From: Mesorhizobium sp.
Lineage (GTDB): Bacteria > Pseudomonadota > Alphaproteobacteria > Rhizobiales > Rhizobiaceae
Assembly: GCF_004963255.1 (NCBI RefSeq)
Contig: NZ_SUGA01000001.1
Coordinates: 372,001 to 436,000, forward strand
Direction of reading: 5' to 3'
DNA length: 64,000 bases
This document shows positions 51,206 to 58,928 of the stretch, piece after piece. How positions within the stretch are numbered: the first letter of the stretch is position 1; each line of letters opens with the position of its first letter. The notes under the pieces were generated by a model. That model was not told where the DNA came from. It ran no database searches and saw only the letters and a program-made list of their open reading frames with translations. Position numbers and translations under genes: made by a program.

Positions 51206-52269
51206 GCGGCTGCCTCCGCCATGTCCAGCCGCCAGCCGACGATGGTGCGCAGCCTGAGATCGTCGGCGTCGCCCTTCTCAGCTGGGCGCGAGAGCCAGGA
51301 AGTTCGGCCGAGCTGGATGGTTCCCATCTTGGGCGCCGGCACGGCGTCGCGCGCCAGCACGATCCTGAGGTCGACATCAAGGGCTTCGCCGATCATGTCG
51401 CGCACCGCCTTCTTGAACAGGGCAAGCCTCCGTTCTCCGGGCAGGAACGACTTGAAATCATCGAGGCTGAGCGGACCGACGCGCAATTCGATGCGGCTCT
51501 GCCGGCTGAAGACGCGAGGGCCGATCGTCGCGCCGCTGCCCAGCGCCGCATAGGCCTTGCCGACTTGGCTCTGCAGCGCCTTCGGAATGGTGATCCAGGC
51601 GGCGACGAATTCCTTGATCTCAACCGGCACCTTGAAGGCGGTGGCGAGGAACAGCGTCAGCCGCTCGGCGCCGTCGACCTGGTTGGCCAGCGATCCGGCT
51701 TGGCGCAGCCGAACCGTGTCGAGCTCGGGGTCCTGCGTTCCGGGCAGACCGATGCCGGCCATGGCTTCCAGCATGGCGCGCACACGACCGCCGACCGAAC
51801 GTTCGACCTGCACCGCCGGATGCGCGTCCGCCCAGGCGCGGTAGTAGAGCGCGATCATGCGGTGCTGCAGGATGTTGACGAAGTCGACGAAGGTCGTGTC
51901 GCTGGTCTGCTCGGCGTCGGCGCCGGTGAACCAGCGCTGCGACAGCCGGTCGAGCACCCAGCGCGTCAGATGCAGTGGCATCGGCCCTTCAGGCCCGAGC
52001 AGGCCGAGATTGGCGAGGGTCACCCGCGCCGGAGCCTTTTCGCCCGCATCCTGGAATTTGACCACGTCCCTGGCCGAGAAGCTCAGGCGCACATGCTGGC
52101 CGAGCCTTGCCGGCTCGCGCTCCGCGGTTCCGGAATGTCCGAACAGGCCGCGCCGCTGCTCCAGCCGGCGCAGCAGCTCGAAGAAGTCGTAGCCCTCCGA
52201 CAGCGGCTCCGCTTCGGTTGTGGCCGGTCGCGCTAGATCAGGTAGCGATTGCCGGGCGTCATCGGCCAT
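51202..52269 (-). CDS. tssG: TssG (ImpH/VasB), T6SS baseplate protein
   Basis: A 355-residue TssG from the ATG at 52269 (MADDARQSLPDLARPATTEA). Conserved parts include GYDFFELLRRLEQ near the N-terminus, NLGLLGPEGPMPLHLTRWVL and FVDFVNILQHRMIALYYRAW. With TssF, TssE and TssK it builds the baseplate wedge. Its start lies 37 bases inside the end of tssF, a deep overlap suggesting tight translational coupling. It overlaps tagH by four bases. Confidence 0.95.
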   Translation of the reverse strand: MADDARQSLPDLARPATTEAEPLSEGYDFFELLRRLEQRRGLFGHSGTAEREPARLGQHVRLSFSARDVVKFQDAGEKAPARVTLANLGLLGPEGPMPLHLTRWVLDRLSQRWFTGADAEQTSDTTFVDFVNILQHRMIALYYRAWADAHPAVQVERSVGGRVRAMLEAMAGIGLPGTQDPELDTVRLRQAGSLANQVDGAERLTLFLATAFKVPVEIKEFVAAWITIPKALQSQVGKAYAALGSGATIGPRVFSRQSRIELRVGPLSLDDFKSFLPGERRLALFKKAVRDMIGEALDVDLRIVLARDAVPAPKMGTIQLGRTSWLSRPAEKGDADDLRLRTIVGWRLDMAEAAA

Positions 52270-54107
52270 GGCACATCCTCCTGCTTCTGCAGCAACCGCG
52301 TGCGGGTCCGCACGAAACCATTTATCCCGGCATGGCGGGCGAACAGCCGCGCCAGCAGGGCCGAAAGCAGCAGTGTGCTCTGACCCGCCAGCACCGACTG
52401 GTCGACATGCAGCGTCACCTCGGTGCCGCGGCCGAAACACATCGGCCCGTCGATCTGGAGCCGCTCAATCACCGGGCGCGATTCGATGCGGGTGATCGAA
52501 TGCACGTTGCGGGCAAGGCTCGGATCGCCGCGATCGGCGTAGAGGTCGAGCAAGGCATGCAGCGGGTCGACGCCGCGGCCTTCCTTGGCGAGGCTGAGGA
52601 AGTTGAGCGAGAGCTGCGCCACCAGCCGCCAGGCGAGATTGTCGGCGCGGGATTCGCCTTCGGCGCCCGCCGGCAGCGCTGCCGGAATCGCCGGCTGCGG
52701 CGGCCGCAGCGCACCTAGCAGCCGCACCGCTTCCACTGGATCGGCGGTGTCCAGCGTCAGCGTCGGCGTGTCGTCCAGGATCGGCAGGTCGCGATTGGTG
52801 CAGAGCGCCATGACATCGAGCCGCTTGAGCGGCCGGTTCGCCGGGCTTCCGGCTGGGCGCGAGATCGCGATAAAGACATCGTCGCCCGTGTAGGAGGTGC
52901 GGGTCAGGCCGTCGCGCCGCTCGTCCTCCGTCGCCCGGCGCGGGCGCCGCTCCGTCGAGTAGACCCAGCCGCTGCCGCGGTTCTGTCCCAGGCTGAACAG
53001 TTCTGGAATGACCGCTTCGCCGCCTTCGGCGTCGGCGTCCTCAACCCGGGTGACGCGGAAGATCTCGAAGTCGCGCGCCCGCGTGCGATCGGCATGCAGC
53101 ACCTGGCGCGTCCGCCGCGGATCGATCTCGATGACGTTGCACTCGCGTTCGAAGAGATTGATGATCGGCGTCGCGAACAGCTCGAAATCGGCGGCCGTCA
53201 CATCGGCGAGTTCCGGCACCGGACGCCGGAACAGGAAGATGATCTCTATTGCCCCATCGCACTTGCGGATCACCGGCTGCAGGCCGGCAACCCGCACATA
53301 ATGGAAGCGCTCCGGGATCATGAAATATTCGCGCAGCAGCCGGTATCCCTCGAAAGTCGGGCGGGTGCGCGGCATCAGCGCTTCGTCGTCGTGGATGCCG
53401 ATCATCTCGGGCTCGGGCAGGGCGGTGAGCGGATTGGTCTTGCCTTCCGCCCGCGCGCCGACGGCCGAGCAGGCGCCGAAGATCGCGTCGAAGATGAGCG
53501 GCGCCTTGGCGCGTCCGGCGAAATAGAGGTCGAGACGATCGAGCGACAATTCGCTGAGCTTGCCCTTTCCGGTCCGCGCCAGCGTGATGCGGAACGCAGC
53601 CTCGCCGCGCACGCCGCCGACCGGCGCGATGCCGGCGGCGGCAAGCGCGCTGCGGTCCTGGAAGTAGCTGACCGAGGCGATCGCGATCGGCCACAGCGTG
53701 ACCTCCTGCGCGGTGGTGAAGGTCGAGCGCGTCGAGAGCCCCGGATGCAGGCCTGAGACCAGCCGCGTGCCGCGCGCGACGGCGTGACCGGCGATCATCG
53801 ACTGCACCTGCTGTCCAGGCTTCAGCACGGCCATTGCCGTCGCCGGCGCCGGCGTCACCAGGTCCGGATAGAGCACGTCGAGCACGGCACGCGAGAAGCG
53901 CGAGCGCTCCGCGTCGACCTTGAGCCGCGTGCGTGCGGCAAGGAAGGCAACGCCGTCGAGCAGCCTTTCGACATAGGGGTCGGGGCAGGGGACGGTATCG
54001 AGGGAAAGGTTGCGGGCGACCGCCGGATGCATGTCGGCGAATTCGGCAGCAAGCGCCCGGATGTGGGTCAGTTCCTCTTCGTAATACTCCACGAAGACCC
54101 GATCCAT
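52233..54107 (-). CDS. tssF: TssF (ImpG/VasA), T6SS baseplate protein
   Basis: A 624-residue TssF. The N-terminus (VEYYEEELTHIRALAAEFAD) and PDPYVERLLDGVAFLAARTRLKVD are strongly conserved in the family; FSRAVLDVLYPDLVTPAPA follows. It forms the baseplate wedge with TssG and TssE. It starts one base after the tssE stop and overlaps tssG by 37 bases. Confidence 0.95.
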   Translation of the reverse strand: MDRVFVEYYEEELTHIRALAAEFADMHPAVARNLSLDTVPCPDPYVERLLDGVAFLAARTRLKVDAERSRFSRAVLDVLYPDLVTPAPATAMAVLKPGQQVQSMIAGHAVARGTRLVSGLHPGLSTRSTFTTAQEVTLWPIAIASVSYFQDRSALAAAGIAPVGGVRGEAAFRITLARTGKGKLSELSLDRLDLYFAGRAKAPLIFDAIFGACSAVGARAEGKTNPLTALPEPEMIGIHDDEALMPRTRPTFEGYRLLREYFMIPERFHYVRVAGLQPVIRKCDGAIEIIFLFRRPVPELADVTAADFELFATPIINLFERECNVIEIDPRRTRQVLHADRTRARDFEIFRVTRVEDADAEGGEAVIPELFSLGQNRGSGWVYSTERRPRRATEDERRDGLTRTSYTGDDVFIAISRPAGSPANRPLKRLDVMALCTNRDLPILDDTPTLTLDTADPVEAVRLLGALRPPQPAIPAALPAGAEGESRADNLAWRLVAQLSLNFLSLAKEGRGVDPLHALLDLYADRGDPSLARNVHSITRIESRPVIERLQIDGPMCFGRGTEVTLHVDQSVLAGQSTLLLSALLARLFARHAGINGFVRTRTRLLQKQEDVPWPMTPGNRYLI

Positions 54108-54108
54108 C

Positions 54109-54861
54109 TCAGGTCTCCCGGAATTCGGTTCGCGCCAGGCCGTTGTCGAGATTGATCGTGGTGCGCAGCCGCATGCGTTCCGGCGTCGGCGTCATGATCA
54201 GCACGGCGTCGATCTCGATCTTGAGGCCGACGCTCTTGTCGCCGAGCGTGACGTTCACGGTCGTCGCGCTTTCCTTGAGACGCGGCTCGAAGGTGGCGAG
54301 CACCGCGCGGATCTCGCGCGCCAGGGTATCGCGGTCGAAATCCCGCGAGGAGCGGCCGGAGAAGGACGGCACGCCGTAATTGACGACGCTGCGGCGCACT
54401 TCCGGAAAATCGGCGAGCGGCGGCAACTCGTCCAAGGGCTGTTCGTGCTCGGCGTCGGACAGCATCGGCACGGATTCGAAACGCTCGGTGTTGAACAGCG
54501 CCTCTATGTCGCGCCGCACGGCTTCGCGCAGCACGCGCGCCGACACCACCACGCCGCGGCTTTCGATTTCGGCGCGATGCTCGGTCTGGAAGATCAGCCT
54601 GTGCAGTCGCCGTTTCTGCTCGGCCGTAAGCTCGGCATCGGCATCGATAGCCCGCGCGCTGCCGGCAAGAAGAGCCTCGACGCGCTCGGCGCCGAGTTCT
54701 TCATCCAGCAGGCGACGCAGCCCATCAATCTCCGACGTCAGCCCGGGCAAATCGTTGACGAGGCGGTCCCAGAGGGAGGGCTGAACCGCCTCGCGCTTTG
54801 CCCGGGAGCTGCCGGCAAGCTGCGCCTTCGCGCCGGGCCGCTTGGCCTCACTTGCCGACAT
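54109..54861 (-). CDS. tssE: TssE (gp25-like), T6SS baseplate protein
   Basis: A 250-residue TssE, longer than the usual 150-180 because of an N-terminal part with a basic lead and an alpha-helical insert (LTSEIDGLRRLLDEEL, EQKRRLHRLIFQTE). The gp25/lysozyme-like fold is seen in the second half: VRRSVVNYGVPSFSGR, LAREIRAVLATFEPRL and VTLGDKSVGLKIEID. It links baseplate and sheath. It overlaps the hcp stop by 14 bases. Confidence 0.9.
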   Translation of the reverse strand: MSASEAKRPGAKAQLAGSSRAKREAVQPSLWDRLVNDLPGLTSEIDGLRRLLDEELGAERVEALLAGSARAIDADAELTAEQKRRLHRLIFQTEHRAEIESRGVVVSARVLREAVRRDIEALFNTERFESVPMLSDAEHEQPLDELPPLADFPEVRRSVVNYGVPSFSGRSSRDFDRDTLAREIRAVLATFEPRLKESATTVNVTLGDKSVGLKIEIDAVLIMTPTPERMRLRTTINLDNGLARTEFRET

Positions 54862-55324
54862 AGACGTCCATTTCGATCTCGTCGTCCTTGTCGTAGACGA
54901 ACTTGATCTTCTTGTAGGCGAAGCTGACCTCTTCCTCGATCAGGTCTGGCTCGTCTTGCGCCTGCCGCATATCGTATTCCATGATCGAGGCGTCGGTGAG
55001 CGTCACGACCAGGTAGTCGCTGGTCTCGCCGTCGATGGTGCGGCGTGCTGAGAACACAACCTCGTCGAGCGCCTTGTTCTCGAACAGCGCCTTCTTCAGG
55101 TAGGGCGACGACTTGTCGTAGTGCTTGAAGAACTTGATCATTCCCATCGACACGCGGCCGCGTCGCGACAGCGAGTTCGGGTCGTATGGCGCGATCATCT
55201 TGTAGTCGACGCCGTGGATCTCGATCTCGTCTTCATGGCCGTCGCGTTTGCTCGGGCCCTTGATGTCCGGCACTTTCAGGAAGCCGTCGATTTTCGTCGA
55301 GGGCGCATCGGTTCTGTCTGGCAT
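54848..55324 (-). CDS. hcp: Hcp (TssD), T6SS inner-tube protein
   Basis: A 158-residue Hcp. The family pattern is seen in DEIEIHGVDYKMIAP, VSMGMIKFFKHYDKSSPYLK, ALFENKALDEVVFSARR and the closing FAYKKIKFVYD. It forms the hexameric tube carrying VgrG and effectors. The ATG at 55324 has a GGAGAAAGAC leader. It is 46 bases after tssC, the widest gap in the front part of the operon. Confidence 0.94.
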   Translation of the reverse strand: MPDRTDAPSTKIDGFLKVPDIKGPSKRDGHEDEIEIHGVDYKMIAPYDPNSLSRRGRVSMGMIKFFKHYDKSSPYLKKALFENKALDEVVFSARRTIDGETSDYLVVTLTDASIMEYDMRQAQDEPDLIEEEVSFAYKKIKFVYDKDDEIEMDVYVGK

Positions 55325-55370
55325 TGTCTTTCTCCACCGCTACGAAACAAGATGACTTTGCTTAACGAGT

Positions 55371-56876
55371 TCAGCCCTTCACCGACGGCAGTTCCGACAC
55401 CAGCCGGAGCGAGGCGTTGATGCCTTCCAACTGATAGTGCGGACGCAGATAGAAACGGGCATTGTAGTAACCGGGCCGGCCTTCGACGCTGTCGACCTGC
55501 ACCTCGGCCGCGGCAAGCGGGCGCTTGGCGCGCGCCTTGTCGTCGGCGAAGGCAGGGTTGGCCAGCACGTATCGGTTGATCCATTCGGTCAACCAGATCT
55601 CCATATCGGTGCGTTCCTTGAACGAGCCGATCTTGTCGCGCGCGATCGCCTTGAGGTAATGCGCGAAGCGCGAGACCGGGAAGAGGTAGGGCAGGTTGGC
55701 GGAAAGCCGCTCGTTCGACTGCGCGTCCGGATCGACCAGGCGTCCGGCCCGCGTCTCGTCGTCCTGTAGCGAATGCGCGCCGATGAAGGCCGCAAGATCG
55801 GTGTTCTTGCGGTGCAGGATCGGCATCAGGCCGAGCTTGGCCAGCTCCGCTTCGCGCCGGTCGTCGATGGCGACCTCGGTCGGGCATTTCATCGCGATCG
55901 AGCCGTCGTCGGTCGGGAAGGCATGCACCGGCAGGTTGAGCACCGTGCCGCCGTTTTCGACGCCGCGGATCTGCGTGCCCCAGCCATAGAGCTTGTGGCT
56001 GCGGTTGATGTTGACGCCCATCGGGAAGGCGGCGTTCATCCAGACATATTTGTTGTGGTCGCCGCCCACCTCCTCCTCGAAGGTGAAGCCCTTCACCGGA
56101 ACGGTTTCCGAACCATAGGGCAGGCGCGCCAGCACGCGCGGCATGGTCAGCCCGATATAGCGGGCGTCCTCGCTTTCGCGCAGCGACTGCCATGACGCAT
56201 ACGCCGGGTTGTTCACGATCATCTGCAGGTCCTGCGGGTTGGGCAGTTCCTGCCAGCTGTCCATGCGGAACAGCCGCGGCGAGGCGGCGGCGATGAACGG
56301 CGTGTGCGCCGAGGCGCAGACGCCCGAAATGTTGCGCAGCAGACCGACGTCGCGCGGATGGTTCGAGAACTCGTAGGCGCCGATGATGCAGCCGATCGGT
56401 TCGCCGCCCAGCATCGAATACTCGTCCGTGTAGACCTTCTTGAAGATCGGACTCTGGTCCCACATCTGGCCTTCATAGTCTTCCAGCGTGTCGGCCAGCT
56501 GCTCCTTGGAGATGTTCATCACCCGGATCTTCAGCTTGGTATCGGTCTCGGTGTTGTTGATCAGGTACCAGAGGCCGCGCCACGTGCCTTCCATCTCGCG
56601 CACTTCCGGCGCATGCAGGATCTCGTTGACCTGCGTCGTCAGCATCTTGTCGATGCCGGCGATCAGCGACTTGATCGACTTGATCGCATTGGACGAGATG
56701 GTCGTCGTCTCGGAGCGCGATTGCGCCGCCAGCGCCAGGTTGCGCACCAACTGCTGCAGCTTCTCGCTGTCGTCCTTCTTGACCTTGAAATCCTTTTCAA
56801 GGAGTCCGCTGAATTCGCCGAGATCGATGGCTTCCGCCTCGGCGGTGGCGGCTGCGGTCTTTTGCTGTTCGGCCAT
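55371..56876 (-). CDS. tssC: TssC (VipB/ImpC), T6SS sheath large subunit
   Basis: A 501-residue TssC. Hallmarks are REMEGTWRGLWYLINNTET, KLKIRVMNISKEQLADTLED, IGCIIGAYEFSNHPRDVGLL and ASWQSLRESEDARYIGLTMP. With TssB it forms the contractile sheath recycled by ClpV. It starts three bases after tssB and precedes hcp. Confidence 0.97.
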   Translation of the reverse strand: MAEQQKTAAATAEAEAIDLGEFSGLLEKDFKVKKDDSEKLQQLVRNLALAAQSRSETTTISSNAIKSIKSLIAGIDKMLTTQVNEILHAPEVREMEGTWRGLWYLINNTETDTKLKIRVMNISKEQLADTLEDYEGQMWDQSPIFKKVYTDEYSMLGGEPIGCIIGAYEFSNHPRDVGLLRNISGVCASAHTPFIAAASPRLFRMDSWQELPNPQDLQMIVNNPAYASWQSLRESEDARYIGLTMPRVLARLPYGSETVPVKGFTFEEEVGGDHNKYVWMNAAFPMGVNINRSHKLYGWGTQIRGVENGGTVLNLPVHAFPTDDGSIAMKCPTEVAIDDRREAELAKLGLMPILHRKNTDLAAFIGAHSLQDDETRAGRLVDPDAQSNERLSANLPYLFPVSRFAHYLKAIARDKIGSFKERTDMEIWLTEWINRYVLANPAFADDKARAKRPLAAAEVQVDSVEGRPGYYNARFYLRPHYQLEGINASLRLVSELPSVKG

Positions 56877-56879
56877 GAC

Positions 56880-57416
56880 TTACTCCTCGCCCTTGCCGTC
56901 ATCCATCGCCTGGCTGGCGATCTTGCTCAGCAGCGGCTCGTTGTTCAGAAGCTGCGCGATGCGCTTTTCGGCGTCGACGCGGCCGTCCATGAAGCCCAGC
57001 AGCTCCTCGAGCTGACGGCGCATCTTCAGGATCTCGGCCAGCTGCGGGACCTGCTCGGCGATCTTGTCCGGCGCGAAGTCGCCCATCTTGGAGAAGGTGA
57101 GGTCGATGGCGAGCTCTTCGTCCCGCTCCTGGCCCTCGGCCTGCGGCAAGGTGTTCTTCACCCGCGCCTTCACGCGCGGCCCCATCGCCTCCATGAATTT
57201 CGGGAAGCGGTTGGCGTCGGTTTCGACGAAGTTGCGGTCGAGGACCGATTTCGACGCTTCCTTGGTCTGTGAAGCGCCGGCAAGGTCGGCCATCACGGCC
57301 ATGACGAACGGCAGTTCGATCGTTGTCGGGCTGCCGTAGGTTTCGACGTCGTAGGCGATCTGCACGCGCGGCGCGCGGTTTCTTTCGATGACCTTCGCTT
57401 TGCTCTCTGCTGGCAT
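56880..57416 (-). CDS. tssB: TssB (VipA/ImpB), T6SS sheath small subunit
   Basis: A 178-residue TssB. Conserved features are RNRAPRVQIAYDVETYG, IELPFVMAVMADLAG and DRNFVETDANRFPKFME. It pairs with TssC in the contractile sheath. It starts five bases after tssA and ends three bases before tssC. Confidence 0.97.
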   Translation of the reverse strand: MPAESKAKVIERNRAPRVQIAYDVETYGSPTTIELPFVMAVMADLAGASQTKEASKSVLDRNFVETDANRFPKFMEAMGPRVKARVKNTLPQAEGQERDEELAIDLTFSKMGDFAPDKIAEQVPQLAEILKMRRQLEELLGFMDGRVDAEKRIAQLLNNEPLLSKIASQAMDDGKGEE

Positions 57417-57421
57417 GCTTG

Positions 57422-58597
57422 TTACCTTTCATCCTTCTGGGCCGGCTTCTTGGGATCCGGGACACCGGCAAGCAGCCGGAATTCCTTCAGCCCCGACGGG
57501 GCGAGATCTTCCATCAGTTCCACGAAATCCATGTGCACCATCCGGCGCACCCGCCGGGCGAGATGCGGGATGGGGCTGGACGGCTCGGTGCGGTCGTAGA
57601 AGGCGACGACGAGGTCCAGGCATTTGACGACTTCGTCGCGCGAGTTGATCCGGTCCGGCAGGCCGGCGCTCGCTTCCACTGGGCTTGCCACACTTGCCAT
57701 CGGCTCGGCTCCATGACCGTTTCGGGCGGGCGTCGATGCCGGCTGCGCCGGCTGTGGGGAGGCTTTCGCGGCGCCATTCGCAACTTGCGTGCCGGCGCTG
57801 GAATTCCGCTCCAGCGTCGTCAGCAAACGCTGCAGGAACTTCTTCAATTCCGGGATGGTGGCGCCATTGCCTTCGATGCGGGCGTTGAGCGCGACATCCA
57901 CCGCCTCGAGAGCGGCGATCGCGGCACGCGCGTCGGCCAGCAGCGACGTCACCGCGTCCACCGCTTGATCGACCTGCGCCGCGCATCCTGTGCGCACACG
58001 GTTCAACAGCTGGTTGTGGGCGCTCGTCAGCGCCGCCTTTTCGGCGGTCCCGAGGCCGGAGGCTGCCTCCTGGAGCATGACGCGTTCGTCGAGCGCCGCC
58101 TGTTCCAGGTCCCGGCCACTGATCGGCCCGATCGCGCGCGGCGAGAAGAACACCGCCTGCCTGAGGTTCGCCAGCAGGCCTTCCTGGCCGTTTTGCAGAT
58201 CGAGCAGCGCATTGATGCGGCGCAAGGCGGCCTCACGCGGCGCACCTGTTCGCAGCGCAGGGTGCAACGTGTCCCAGTACTGTTCGAAGGTCCTGGCGAT
58301 GAGCGTCAGGCCCTGGGCAAGGCCGGCCAGCCCTTCCTCGTTGGCCAGGGCCCGCGCAACGATGACCAGCAGGCGCAGATCCCGGCCGCGCGGGCGCAAT
58401 TCCTCGGCTTTTTCCAGCACGGCCGTCCAGTCGACCGGACTGGATTGCGAAGTGGGCTTGCTGTTGCCGTCATGAACGACTTTGACCTGAGGCTCGGTCA
58501 GGCGCTCCAGCTCATGAAAGGCCGGGTCGTTGCGCAAGTCCTCTCCTGACGGATTCGCACCGTTCAGAGGATTCAGCCAGAGTGCGAGATCAATCAC
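57422..58597 (-). CDS. tssA: TssA (ImpA), T6SS baseplate/tail assembly protein
   Basis: A 391-residue TssA with an ImpA N-terminal domain. The GTG at 58597 begins VIDLALWLNPLNGANPSGED, the usual family start, behind GGGGG; an in-frame ATG at 58630 would add 11 residues (MGSQGRWLGVG) without a clear ribosome site. The domain includes LRNDPAFHELERLTEPQVK and GRDLRLLVIVARALANEEGL. A Pro/Ala-rich linker precedes a C-terminal helical part (SSPIPHLARRVRRMVHMDFV). It is the first gene of the core operon and diverges from clpV. Confidence 0.9.
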   Translation of the reverse strand: MIDLALWLNPLNGANPSGEDLRNDPAFHELERLTEPQVKVVHDGNSKPTSQSSPVDWTAVLEKAEELRPRGRDLRLLVIVARALANEEGLAGLAQGLTLIARTFEQYWDTLHPALRTGAPREAALRRINALLDLQNGQEGLLANLRQAVFFSPRAIGPISGRDLEQAALDERVMLQEAASGLGTAEKAALTSAHNQLLNRVRTGCAAQVDQAVDAVTSLLADARAAIAALEAVDVALNARIEGNGATIPELKKFLQRLLTTLERNSSAGTQVANGAAKASPQPAQPASTPARNGHGAEPMASVASPVEASAGLPDRINSRDEVVKCLDLVVAFYDRTEPSSPIPHLARRVRRMVHMDFVELMEDLAPSGLKEFRLLAGVPDPKKPAQKDER

Positions 58598-58630
58598 ACC
58601 AACCCCCAGCCAGCGGCCCTGAGACCCCAT

Positions 58631-58928
58631 GTGACGTGACGTTATCACTGGCCTCACGCGACGACAATTGAGCACCTGCGCAAAAACTAACGGAAGCTAA
58701 ACGCAGCCGCTTTCTCGGCGAAACCCATTGCGCGATTGTCGGACCCGGTATGTGAAATGGCTCGCATAGTCCGGACGGCAATCCATGTTTGTTGCCACGA
58801 GTTTGCAAGGCTTGTGTAACCGGGCGGTGCCGCCCGGATAGATTCAAAGGCCCTATCCGCCGCACGGCTTTGTCAAGCAGCCGCTTATATGGCAGGGTAT
58901 GGGTCGGCAGGTTGCGGGAGCAGGTTCG
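58631..58928. promoter_or_regulatory. divergent promoter region tssA / clpV
   Basis: The roughly 300-base gap lies between the two T6SS transcripts. It is less GC-rich around 58640-58720. It must contain both promoters, but no sigma-70 or sigma-54 box could be fixed by eye; a near-match to sigma-54 at 58793-58807 has the wrong spacing. Confidence 0.55.

Noticed and set aside
58793..58807. Sigma-54-like sequence TGCCACG...TTTGCA upstream of clpV
   Set aside because: The GG element is GC and the distance to the GC element is one base short, so it does not meet the -24/-12 pattern.
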